A stretch of 64,000 bases of DNA, taken from the NCBI RefSeq assembly GCF_001995215.1, contig NZ_MUXN01000014.1, forward strand, positions 217,780 through 281,779, given 5' to 3'. The stretch's first letter is position 1. Each line of letters begins with the position of its first letter. The notes beneath the pieces are model-generated. The model made no database searches and was not told where the DNA came from. It saw only the letters and a list, made by a program, of their open reading frames with translations. This DNA comes from Amycolatopsis azurea DSM 43854 (GTDB lineage Bacteria; Actinomycetota; Actinomycetes; Mycobacteriales; Pseudonocardiaceae). Of the stretch, positions 27,158 through 34,603 are shown piece by piece. The position numbers and the translations under genes were made by a program.

Positions 27158-28081
27158 GTGGATGACGCCCAGGTTTCCGAGCTGTTCGACCCCGCCTTGT
27201 GGACCGAGGTCGACGGTTTCGACTTCACCGACATCACCTATCACCGCTCCGCTGAGAGCCGTTCGGGCAAACGTGTCGTGCGTGTCGCGTTCGACCGTCC
27301 CGAGGTCCGCAACGCCTTCCGTCCGCACACCGTCGACGAGCTGTACCGCGCGCTCGACCACGCGCGGATGAGCTCGGACGTCGGCTGCGTCCTGCTCACC
27401 GGGAACGGCCCGTCGCCGAAGGACGGCGGCTGGGCGTTTTGTTCCGGCGGTGACCAGCGTATTCGCGGACGCTCCGGGTATCAGTACGCGGATGGGGAGA
27501 CCTCCGACACGATCGATCCGGCCAGGGCCGGACGGCTGCACATTCTCGAGGTCCAACGGCTGATCAGGTTCATGCCGAAGGTGGTCATCGCCGTGGTCCC
27601 GGGCTGGGCGGCGGGCGGCGGGCACTCGCTGCACGTGGTGTGCGACCTCACGCTCGCCTCGGCCGAGCACGCGCGGTTCAAGCAGACCGACGCCGACGTC
27701 GGCTCCTTCGACGGCGGCTACGGCTCGGCGTACCTGGCCAAGCAGGTCGGGCAGAAGTTCGCGCGGGAGATCTTCTTCCTCGGGCGCGACTACACGGCCG
27801 AGCAGATGCAGGCGATGGGCGCGGTCAACTCCGCCGTCCCGCACGCGAAGCTCGAGGCCGAGGCGCTGGACTGGGCGTGGGCGATCAACGGCAAGTCGCC
27901 GACGGCGCAGCGGATGCTGAAGTACGCGTTCAACCTCACCGACGACGGCCTGGTCGGCCAGCAGCTCTTCGCCGGCGAGACCACGCGGCTGGCGTACATG
28001 CAGGACGAAGCCGTCGAGGGCCGGGACTCCTTCCTGGAGAAACGCTCCCCCGACTGGTCGGCCTTCCCCTACTACTACTGA
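27158..28081 (+). CDS. menB: 1,4-dihydroxy-2-naphthoyl-CoA synthase
   Basis: Crotonase-fold enzyme that cyclises O-succinylbenzoyl-CoA; 307 residues. The oxyanion-hole segments are FCSGGDQR and WAAGGGHSLHVVCDLTLAS, and DVGSFDGGYGSAYL is the MenB signature with the catalytic Asp. The start is GTG at 27158-27160, only seven bases past a TATTCT box (27145-27150), so the message may be leaderless. Divergent from menD and followed by menE. Confidence 0.95.
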   Translation: MDDAQVSELFDPALWTEVDGFDFTDITYHRSAESRSGKRVVRVAFDRPEVRNAFRPHTVDELYRALDHARMSSDVGCVLLTGNGPSPKDGGWAFCSGGDQRIRGRSGYQYADGETSDTIDPARAGRLHILEVQRLIRFMPKVVIAVVPGWAAGGGHSLHVVCDLTLASAEHARFKQTDADVGSFDGGYGSAYLAKQVGQKFAREIFFLGRDYTAEQMQAMGAVNSAVPHAKLEAEALDWAWAINGKSPTAQRMLKYAFNLTDDGLVGQQLFAGETTRLAYMQDEAVEGRDSFLEKRSPDWSAFPYYY

Positions 28082-28092
28082 CCGCCCGACCT

Positions 28093-28112
28093 GCGTTTAG
28101 CGGGCTAAACGC
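28093..28112. repeat. short perfect palindrome between menB and menE
   Basis: GCGTTTAGC-GG-GCTAAACGC has 9-base arms and a 2-base centre, 11 bases past the menB stop. The GCGTTTAG edge also occurs in the palindrome at 57134-57195. It could be a weak terminator or regulatory site before menE. Confidence 0.6.
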
Positions 28113-28140
28113 GATCCGGGGGCGGACGTAGGGTGGCGGG

Positions 28141-29265
28141 ATGCGTGCGGTGGAGGTGGACGGGAGTCCGGAGTCGATCACCGAGCTGACCGCGGCACTG
28201 GCCGGGGCGCTCGGCGGCGGCCCGGCCGTCCTCCCCTGCGCGTCGGTTGCCCTGCGCGACGCGATGGAGCCGACACGCCCGGCCGAGCCCGGGACGGCGG
28301 TGATCATCGCCACCTCGGGGTCCACCGGCGAGCCCAAGGGCGTCCTGCTCTCGGCCGCCGCGCTCACGGCGTCGGCGCACGCCACCCACGCGCGGCTCGG
28401 CGGACCGGGCCACTGGCTGCTCGCGACCCCGGCGCAGTACATCGGCGGGCTCCAGGTGCTGGTCCGCTCGCTGCTGGCCGGGACGACGCCCGCCGCCCTG
28501 CACGCCCCCGGTTTCCGCCCGGACGACTTCGCCGAAGCCGCCGCCCCGCTCTTGGCCCAGGACGGGCCGCGCTACACCGCGCTCGTGCCGACCCAGCTCG
28601 GACGGCTGCTCGACGCGGGCGGCGCCGGGCTCGCGGCGGCCCGCGCCTTCGACGCGATCATCATCGGGGCCGCGGCGACCACCACCGGGCTACGCGAGCG
28701 CGCGGCCGAAGCGGGCGTGAAGATCGTCCCCGCGTACGGCATGAGCGAGACCGCCAGCGGCTGCGTCTACGAAGGCGTACCGCTGGACGGAGTAACCGTC
28801 GAACTCGAGGACGAGCGGGTCTGTATCACGGGTGACGTGCTCTCGCACGGCTACCGACTGCGACCCGACCTGACCGCGGAGGCCTTCGAGGGCGGCCGAT
28901 TCCGCACTTCCGACCGGGGCCGGTGGACGCCCGACGGGCGGTTGGAGATCCTCGGCCGCGTCGACGACATGATCAACACCGGCGGGGTGAAGGTGGCCGC
29001 CGCGGCCGTCGAACGGATCTTGACCGCGCAGCCCGGAATCCGGGACGCGTGCGTGGTCGGAGTACCTGACGCCGAGTGGGGCGAGGCCGTCGTCGCGCTC
29101 GTCGTCGGCGCTGGTTGCGACGTCGATTCCCTGCGTGCCGCGTGCCGCGCGGAGGCCGGTGCGGCGGCCGCGCCGAAGCGGGTCGAGTTCGCCGAAGAAC
29201 TCCCGTTGCGAGGCCCTGGGAAGGTCGACAGGACGGCCGTCAGGAATCTCCTACGAAGGTCGTGA
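28141..29265 (+). CDS. menE: o-succinylbenzoate--CoA ligase
   Basis: Adenylate-forming enzyme that activates O-succinylbenzoate with CoA for MenB; 374 residues, short for the ANL family as is usual in actinobacterial MenE. The P-loop TSGSTGEPKGVLLS lies near residues 58-71, YGMSETASGC is the aromatic/Thr-Glu motif, and SDRGRW plus GRVDDMINTGGVKV mark the hinge. The C-terminus keeps a Lys in GPGKVDRTAV for the adenylation step. ATG at 28141. Confidence 0.92.
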   Translation: MRAVEVDGSPESITELTAALAGALGGGPAVLPCASVALRDAMEPTRPAEPGTAVIIATSGSTGEPKGVLLSAAALTASAHATHARLGGPGHWLLATPAQYIGGLQVLVRSLLAGTTPAALHAPGFRPDDFAEAAAPLLAQDGPRYTALVPTQLGRLLDAGGAGLAAARAFDAIIIGAAATTTGLRERAAEAGVKIVPAYGMSETASGCVYEGVPLDGVTVELEDERVCITGDVLSHGYRLRPDLTAEAFEGGRFRTSDRGRWTPDGRLEILGRVDDMINTGGVKVAAAAVERILTAQPGIRDACVVGVPDAEWGEAVVALVVGAGCDVDSLRAACRAEAGAAAAPKRVEFAEELPLRGPGKVDRTAVRNLLRRS

Positions 29266-29291
29266 ATTCTCCACCGTTTACTGGGACGTTG

Positions 29292-29321
29292 TTGACACGA
29301 TCATTACCCGCGGGTTTACGT
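29292..29321 (+). promoter_or_regulatory. promoter of the small secreted peptide gene
   Basis: A consensus -35 TTGACA (29292-29297) is followed after 18 bases by TTACGT (29316-29321), or after 17 by TTTACG. The ATG at 29328 lies about where transcription would begin, suggesting a leaderless mRNA. Confidence 0.55.
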
Positions 29322-29327
29322 CTAGGT

Positions 29328-29486
29328 ATGACGCGCTGGACACGCACAGTATTGGCCTGCACCGCCGTCACGATGGGACTGGTCACTTTGGCCGGGCCCG
29401 CGCTGGCGGACGAACCTGAAACCGCCGTTCCGAACAGCGGCACACTCACCTGGACCCTGGAAGACACGATCAACGACCTGAAGTAG
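29328..29486 (+). CDS. small secreted peptide, 52 residues
   Basis: A signal peptide of about 27 residues (TRWTRTVLACTAVTMG, then cleavage after GPALA) is followed by a 25-residue acidic mature peptide that ends TLEDTINDLK and has no Cys. No family is recognised. The ATG has no ribosome binding site, but a good promoter lies just upstream. It sits between menE and menA in the same orientation. Function unknown; the signal peptide and promoter argue it is real. Confidence 0.65.
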   Translation: MTRWTRTVLACTAVTMGLVTLAGPALADEPETAVPNSGTLTWTLEDTINDLK

Positions 29487-29579
29487 CGCGCTCCGTCGCC
29501 CGCTCGCGGTGGCTCGGCACCGCGAGCGGGTGACGAGCCCCGCATACCGGCCGGTAGTCGCCAGGGCCAGAATGGCGGC

Positions 29580-30449
29580 ATGGCGACTACTGGTGAATGG
29601 ATCGAAGGGGCGCGCCCGCGGACGCTGCCCAACGCGGTGGCGCCGGTGGTCGCCGGAGTGGGCGCCGCGCTCGCGCTCGACGGCTTCTCGTGGTCCCGTT
29701 CGGTGCTCGCGCTACTGGTCTCGCTGGCCCTGATCATCGGCGTCAACTACGCCAACGACTACTCCGACGGCATCCGCGGCACCGACGAGAACCGCGTCGG
29801 CCCGCTGCGGCTGGTCGGTTCCGGGGTCGCGAAGCCGAAAGCGGTCCTGGCGGCCGCGCTGGCGTCGCTCGGGCTCGCCGGAGTCCTCGGTCTCGTGCTC
29901 GTCGCGATCAGCGGCCTGTGGTGGCTGCTGGCGATGGGCGCGATCTGCATCCTCGGCGCCTGGTTCTACACCGGCGGCAAAAAGCCTTACGGCTACTACG
30001 GTTTCGGCGAGATCGCGGTCTTCGTCTTCTTCGGACTGGCCGGCGTACTGGGCACTGTGTACGTCCAAGCCGGACAGCTCAGCTGGACCGCGCTCGGCTG
30101 CGCGGTCGCCGTCGGCGCGTTCTCGACCGGCGTGCTGACCGCCAACAACCTCCGCGACATCCCCACCGACATCGAGTCCGGCAAGCGCACGCTCGCCACC
30201 CGGCTCGGCGACAAGGGCACCCGGCGGCTCTACCTGGTACTGGTCGCGGTCCCGTACATCGTGAGCGTGCTGCTCGCCTTCGTGACGCCGTGGGCGCTGC
30301 TGGGCCTGCTGACCGCGCCTCTGCTGCTGAAGTCGGTCAAGGCCGTGGGCGGTGGTTCGCAGGGGCGGGCGCTGATCCCGGCGCTGCGGGACACCGGGTT
30401 CGCCATGCTGGGCTGGGCGATCCTGACCGCGGTCGCCCTCGCGCTCTAG
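29580..30449 (+). CDS. menA: 1,4-dihydroxy-2-naphthoate polyprenyltransferase
   Basis: UbiA-superfamily membrane prenyltransferase that attaches the isoprenoid chain to dihydroxynaphthoate; 289 residues, about nine helices. The two Asp-rich Mg2+-diphosphate motifs are NDYSDGIRGTDENRVGP (from residue 59) and NLRDIPTDIESGKRTLA. RPRTLPNAV near the N-terminus is typical of MenA. ATG at 29580. It precedes MenG in the pathway. A hairpin follows at 30463-30497. Confidence 0.95.
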   Translation: MATTGEWIEGARPRTLPNAVAPVVAGVGAALALDGFSWSRSVLALLVSLALIIGVNYANDYSDGIRGTDENRVGPLRLVGSGVAKPKAVLAAALASLGLAGVLGLVLVAISGLWWLLAMGAICILGAWFYTGGKKPYGYYGFGEIAVFVFFGLAGVLGTVYVQAGQLSWTALGCAVAVGAFSTGVLTANNLRDIPTDIESGKRTLATRLGDKGTRRLYLVLVAVPYIVSVLLAFVTPWALLGLLTAPLLLKSVKAVGGGSQGRALIPALRDTGFAMLGWAILTAVALAL

Positions 30450-30456
30450 AGCCGGG

Positions 30457-30533
30457 CTGAAGGGGCCCTTCACCGCATCCGACGCGGTGAAGGGCCCTTT
30501 CGCTGCATCTGACGCGGGGAAAGTCCCCTTCAG
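30457..30533. terminator. compound bidirectional hairpin between menA and PLP-enzyme gene
   Basis: An inner perfect 14-bp stem (GGGCCCTTCACCGC at 30463-30476 with 30484-30497) is nested in a larger inverted pair CTGAAGGGG (30457-30465) / CCCCTTCAG (30525-30533). The GCATCnGACGCGG segment occurs twice. It lies between convergent genes and can serve both. Confidence 0.65.
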
Positions 30534-31612
30534 CTCTCCGGAGCGAGCTTCCCGCTCACCAGGAACTCCCGGTACTTCTCCAGGTAGGGCGCGATGTCGA
30601 TGTTCTTCTGCGCCAGCCACGCGTCGTCGTAGTACGTGTTCGCGTACCGCTCGCCGCCGTCGCACAGCAGCGTGACGATGCTGCCCGCCTGGCCTTCCGA
30701 CACCATCCGCGAGATCAGCGTGAACGCGCCGAAGAGGTTCGTCCCGGTCGAGCCGCCCGCCCAGTGCCCGGTCCGCTCGCGCAGGATCCGGATGGCCGCC
30801 AGCGAAGCGGCGTCCGGCACTTGCAGCATCTCGTCGATCACGCCGGGCACGAACGACGGCTCGACACGCGGCCGCCCGATCCCCTCGATCCGCGACGGCA
30901 TGCCTGTCGCGTAGTCGAGCGCGCCGGTCTCCCAGGCGCCGTAGAACGACGAGTTCTCCGGGTCGACGACGGCGATCTTCGTGGTGTGCCGCTTGTAGCG
31001 CACGTAGCGGCCGAAGGTCGCGCTCGTGCCGCCGGTCCCGGCGCCGACCACGATCCACGTCGGCACGGGGTGCCGCTCGGACTGCATCTGCGCGTACACC
31101 GATTCGGCGATGTTGTTGTTCCCGCGCCAGTCCGTCGCGCGCTCGGCGTAGGTGAACTGGTCGAGGTAGTGGCCGTTGCACTCCGAAGCGAGCCGCTCGG
31201 CCTCCGGGTACATGTCCGGCGCGCGGTCGACATAGTGGCATTCGCCGCCGTAGAACTCGATGAGCGCGATCTTCTCCGGCGAGGTGCTGCGCGGCACCAC
31301 GGTGATGAACCGCAGGCCGAGCATCCGCGCGAAGTACGCCTCCGAAACCGCCGTCGAGCCGCTGGACGCCTCGACGAGCACGGTGTTCTGCCCGATCTGG
31401 CCGTTCACCAGGCCGTACAGGAACAGCGAACGCGCGAGCCGGTGCTTGAGCGAGCCGGTCGGGTGGACGGACTCGTCCTTCAGGTACAGGTCGATGCCCC
31501 ACTCGGCGGGCAGCGGGAAGACGTGGAGGTGCGTGTCGGCGCTGCGGTTCGCGTCGGCCTCGATGATGCGGACGGCTTCGCGGACCCAGCTGCGGCTGTG
31601 CAGCCGGCTCAC
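30530..31612 (-). CDS. PLP-dependent cysteine synthase/desulfhydrase family protein (Cds1-like)
   Basis: Fold-type II PLP enzyme, 360 residues. The Schiff-base Lys is K56 in PTGSLKHRLA. EASSGSTAVSEAYFARM binds the substrate carboxylate and VGAGTGGTSATFGRY the PLP phosphate. The sequence resembles the mycobacterial cysteine desulfhydrase Cds1 more than CysK or CysM, so it probably degrades L-cysteine to sulfide and pyruvate; that is inference. GTG at 31610-31612 overlaps the end of the upstream membrane-protein gene. The Lrp-family regulator two genes upstream may control it. Confidence 0.8.
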   Translation of the reverse strand: MSRLHSRSWVREAVRIIEADANRSADTHLHVFPLPAEWGIDLYLKDESVHPTGSLKHRLARSLFLYGLVNGQIGQNTVLVEASSGSTAVSEAYFARMLGLRFITVVPRSTSPEKIALIEFYGGECHYVDRAPDMYPEAERLASECNGHYLDQFTYAERATDWRGNNNIAESVYAQMQSERHPVPTWIVVGAGTGGTSATFGRYVRYKRHTTKIAVVDPENSSFYGAWETGALDYATGMPSRIEGIGRPRVEPSFVPGVIDEMLQVPDAASLAAIRILRERTGHWAGGSTGTNLFGAFTLISRMVSEGQAGSIVTLLCDGGERYANTYYDDAWLAQKNIDIAPYLEKYREFLVSGKLAPES

Positions 31613-31887
31613 GCCGCTCCGTCCACTCGGTCGCCACGCAGCTGGGAGCGCAGTTCGGCACGGGCGCGAGCGCGCTTCTCGTTTCGGCGGGCGAGCCCGG
31701 CGGTCACGCGCGCGTTCAGCGAGCGGAAAAGCAGCATGCCCAGCGGCAGCCCGACGAGCAGGCCGATCAGCAGCGCCACCAGCAGCGGGACGTTGGCCAG
31801 CAGCAATCCGCCGCCGATGACCCCGACCAGGGCGAACCTGGCCAGCAAGTACAACGTCAGGTCTCGGGGCAGGTGATTGTCGCTCAC
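31609..31887 (-). CDS. DUF4229-like small membrane protein
   Basis: 92 residues with two helices (about 10-30 and 33-54: LARFALVGVIGGGLLLAN, LLVALLIGLLVGLPLGMLLF), then a strongly basic cytoplasmic tail (RRNEKRARARAELR). This is the architecture of DUF4229. Function unknown. Start GTG at 31885-31887; it overlaps the start of the PLP-enzyme gene by four bases, so the two are coupled. Confidence 0.75.
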   Translation of the reverse strand: MSDNHLPRDLTLYLLARFALVGVIGGGLLLANVPLLVALLIGLLVGLPLGMLLFRSLNARVTAGLARRNEKRARARAELRSQLRGDRVDGAA

Positions 31888-31898
31888 ATCAACGCAGG

Positions 31899-32372
31899 CT
31901 ACGCGTTGCCGTTCCGCTCGTCCTCCAGGCCCGCGTTGTTGGGGCGCCCTTCGAAGCGGGTGGAGAGCACGACGGTGGTGTTCGTCCGGCCGACGCCGGG
32001 GATCCGCCGCAGCCGGTTGAGCGACTTCTCCAGATCGTCGACGGTCGCCACGCGCACCTTGACCACGAAGGCCTCGTCACCCGCGACGGCGTAGCAGCTT
32101 TCGACCTCGTCCAGCGCCGCGAGCGCGTCCGCCACGTCCTCGTCGGTCGCGGTGTCGGTGGGGTGGATGCCGACCAGCGCCGTCACCCCGAGTCCGACCG
32201 TGCTGGGATCGACCATGGCGTGGTAGCCGGTGATCACGCCGGCGGCCTCGAGCTTGCCGACCCGCTCGTGCACTGACGACGCCGAAAGCCCGACAGACCG
32301 GCCGAGGTCGGCGTAGGTAGCCCGCCCGTTCTCCCGCAATGCCGCGATGATCTTCCGATCCACCTGGTCCAC
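31899..32372 (-). CDS. Lrp/AsnC-family transcriptional regulator
   Basis: 157 residues: an N-terminal helix-turn-helix (LDRKIIAAL-like DRKIIAALRENGRATYADLG, SASSVHERVGKLEAAGVI) and a C-terminal RAM ligand-binding domain (ALVGIHPTDTATDEDVADAL, CYAVAGDEAFVVKVRVATVDDLE). Such regulators respond to amino acids. It is the first gene of a likely unit with the DUF4229 and Cds1-like genes, so it may sense an amino acid linked to cysteine metabolism. Start GTG at 32370-32372. Confidence 0.9.
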   Translation of the reverse strand: MDQVDRKIIAALRENGRATYADLGRSVGLSASSVHERVGKLEAAGVITGYHAMVDPSTVGLGVTALVGIHPTDTATDEDVADALAALDEVESCYAVAGDEAFVVKVRVATVDDLEKSLNRLRRIPGVGRTNTTVVLSTRFEGRPNNAGLEDERNGNA

Positions 32373-32620
32373 CGCTACACCTTAGGGGCCACCGCCCGAT
32401 TCGGGAGATCAGGGCGCGTTTTCGTACATCCGTGACAACTCCTCGACGCCCGCGTGCGCATGTCGTGGTTGTCGGTTTTGACCTTTAAGGGCTCTTTACT
32501 GTTGGACAACCGTTCGAGTACCTGACGGGTGAGATGCAACGATTGCCGTGTTGGCTACCCGGCACGACGGGCACTGTGCCCGCCTCCGGTTTAGCAGTGA
32601 AGCCGTGAAGGAGGCGGAAA

Positions 32621-32833
32621 ATGACCGCGACCATGGGCGGAAGGTTGCTCACCCCCGGCGAAGTGGCGGCCCTGTTCCGGGTCGACCCCAAGACCGTGAC
32701 CCGGTGGGCCACCGCGGGCCGGATCGGCTCGATCCGCACTCCCGGCGGGCACCGCCGATTCCGTGAGGCCGAAGTGAACGAGCTCCTCGCCGAGCTCACC
32801 ACCGACGCCAGCGAGCCCGCTCGCAAGGTCTGA
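32621..32833 (+). CDS. bldC: BldC-family developmental regulator
   Basis: 70-residue MerR-like winged helix without an effector domain: LTPGEVAALFRVDPKTVTRWATAGRIGSI and TPGGHRRFREAEV. It is almost identical in kind to Streptomyces BldC (68 aa), which binds head-to-tail on direct repeats and delays sporulation. A strong AAGGAGG lies seven bases before the ATG at 32621. The ~250-base non-coding leader suggests complex control. Its targets here are unknown. Confidence 0.92.
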   Translation: MTATMGGRLLTPGEVAALFRVDPKTVTRWATAGRIGSIRTPGGHRRFREAEVNELLAELTTDASEPARKV

Positions 32834-32861
32834 CCAGGCATTTCTCCCAAAAGGGACTCCA

Positions 32862-32893
32862 GTGACGAAGGGTTCGCAATGGCCCTTCGTCAC
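32862..32893 (+). terminator. hairpin after bldC
   Basis: An 11-bp perfect stem GTGACGAAGGG (32862-32872) / CCCTTCGTCAC (32883-32893) with a 10-base loop, 28 bases past the bldC stop. There is no long T-run. Confidence 0.6.
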
Positions 32894-32982
32894 ATTGGGG
32901 TATCCATGAGTCCCCCCGCGCGCGGCAAAGAGGCTAGCCTCGTGGGACTGAGCAACGTCCTCCACGCGGAAAGGGACCGGGC

Positions 32983-33165
32983 ATGATCTATCTGCTCGCG
33001 GCCATCGGAGCCCTCACCGTCGCCGTGGTCTTGTGGCGCGCCTTCGGGATCGAGCGCGTCGGCGTGCCCTCGTCGCGGCCGACACTGGCCCCGGACGACG
33101 ACCCCGACTTCCTGCGCAAGCTCGGCGAGCAACAGCGCAAGGGTAAAGACGAGGACAAAGAGTAA
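32983..33165 (+). CDS. small single-pass membrane protein, 60 residues
   Basis: An N-terminal helix (IYLLAAIGALTVAVVLW, residues 2-18) is followed by a polar tail with APDDDPDFLRKLGEQQRK and a charged end. No family is named, but the layout with a conserved acidic FLRKL segment is common in actinobacteria. ATG at 32983 follows GGAAAGGGA. It converges on the MinD-like gene with a 9-base gap and no hairpin. Function unknown. Confidence 0.65.
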   Translation: MIYLLAAIGALTVAVVLWRAFGIERVGVPSSRPTLAPDDDPDFLRKLGEQQRKGKDEDKE

Positions 33166-33174
33166 AGAGCGGCC

Positions 33175-34524
33175 CTAGGGCTGGATCGGCTGGTACTGCT
33201 GGCCGCCGAAGCCGTCGGCGACGGTGGCGGCCAGTTCCAGCAACGCCAGCCGGGTGTCGGCGCCGAGCCGGTCCAGTTCGATCTCGGCGCCTTCTTCCAG
33301 ATGCGGGTCGAACGGGATGCGGCAGACCGAACGGACCCGCGCGCCGAAGTGCGCCGAGAGCTTGTCGAGGTCGACGGAGCCGCCCTTCGGCCGCACCGAG
33401 TTGATCACCGCGACGGAGCGTTTGACCAGGTCGCCGTAGCCGTGCGCCTCCAGCCAGTCGAGCGTGGCCGAAGCACTGCGCGCCCCGTCCACGGAGCCTG
33501 ACGAGACCACCACCAGCGCGTCCGCGACGTCCAGGACGCCCTTCATCGCCGAGTGCATCAAACCGGTCCCGCAGTCGGTGAGCACGATGTTGTAGAAGTG
33601 CTCCAGCAGGTTGACCGTGCGCCGGTAGTCGTCCTCCGAGAACGCCTCAGAGACCGCCGGGTCCTGCTCGCTGGCGAGGATCTCCAGCCGGCTCCCGCCC
33701 TGCGAGGTGTACGAACGGACGTCGCTGTACCTGGTGATCTTGTCCGCGTCCCGCAGCAGGTGGCGGACGGTCGCGGTGGTCTCGATCGGGATCTTCTGCG
33801 ACAGCGTGCCACGGTCCGGGTTCGCGTCGACGGCGACGACCCGGTCACCGCGCAGCGACGCGAACGTCGAGCCCAGCGTGGTCGTCGTGGTGGTCTTGCC
33901 GACGCCGCCCTTGAGGCTCAGCATCGCGATCTTGTAGCACCCGCGCAGCGGCTGGTTGATCTGCGCGATCAGCTCGCGTTTGCGCGTGTCGGCCGGGCTC
34001 TCCCCCGGGTTCACGAGCTTGCCGGTGCCCACGTAAAGCGCCTTGCGCCAGCCCGATTGCGGCTTGCGCTTCTGCGGTTTGACCAGGCTCGCGGTGGCGA
34101 GTTCGTCCGGCAGCGCGTGCCTGCCCTGCGGCTGCGGGAGTCCCGGGACGCCCTGCTGCTGGACGGGCTGCGCCGGCGGCGCGTACTGCTGCTGAGGCGG
34201 GTACTGGGCGGCAGGCTGCTGAGGCACCTGCTGGGCCTGTTGCGGCTGCAACGGCGGCAGGTTCTGGTCGTAAGGCTGCTGGTACTGCCCTTGCGACGGC
34301 TGCGGCAGCGGCGGCTGCTGTTGTTGAACGGGCTGCTGCTGCGCGTACTGGCCCTGCTGCTGCGGATATTGGGGCTGGACGACCTGGGTCGGCTCGGCCT
34401 CGAAGGCGCTCGCGGGCGGATGCGGCGCCGAGTCCGTCCGGTCCTCGGAGAACAACTCCGAGGGCTGGACGCTCTCGGTGGGTTCGGGGTGGCCAGGAGC
34501 CGATTCTTCGCTGGGTCCGGTCAC
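33175..34524 (-). CDS. MinD/ParA-like ATPase with long Gln/Pro-rich N-terminus
   Basis: 449 residues. Residues ~47-135 are extremely Gln/Pro-rich (runs of PQQQ, QPQ, YQQPYDQNLPP) and probably disordered. The C-terminal half is a deviant-Walker ATPase: KGGVGKT at 205-211, VAVDANPDRGTLSQ (Walker A' region), LTDCGTGLMHSAM. The plan matches the mycobacterial MinD-like proteins of the EspI/Rv0530 type, some associated with type VII secretion. No other such gene is in the window. GTG at 34522-34524 has GGAGGAGG upstream. Function is a guess: positioning or secretion control. Confidence 0.8.
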   Translation of the reverse strand: MTGPSEESAPGHPEPTESVQPSELFSEDRTDSAPHPPASAFEAEPTQVVQPQYPQQQGQYAQQQPVQQQQPPLPQPSQGQYQQPYDQNLPPLQPQQAQQVPQQPAAQYPPQQQYAPPAQPVQQQGVPGLPQPQGRHALPDELATASLVKPQKRKPQSGWRKALYVGTGKLVNPGESPADTRKRELIAQINQPLRGCYKIAMLSLKGGVGKTTTTTTLGSTFASLRGDRVVAVDANPDRGTLSQKIPIETTATVRHLLRDADKITRYSDVRSYTSQGGSRLEILASEQDPAVSEAFSEDDYRRTVNLLEHFYNIVLTDCGTGLMHSAMKGVLDVADALVVVSSGSVDGARSASATLDWLEAHGYGDLVKRSVAVINSVRPKGGSVDLDKLSAHFGARVRSVCRIPFDPHLEEGAEIELDRLGADTRLALLELAATVADGFGGQQYQPIQP

Positions 34525-34603
34525 CGCTGAATTCCTCCTCCGCGCACGTCTACCCCCGTTACCTCAGTATTGACGGTAGTCGGCTCGCGTGCAGCGGCGA
34601 CGG

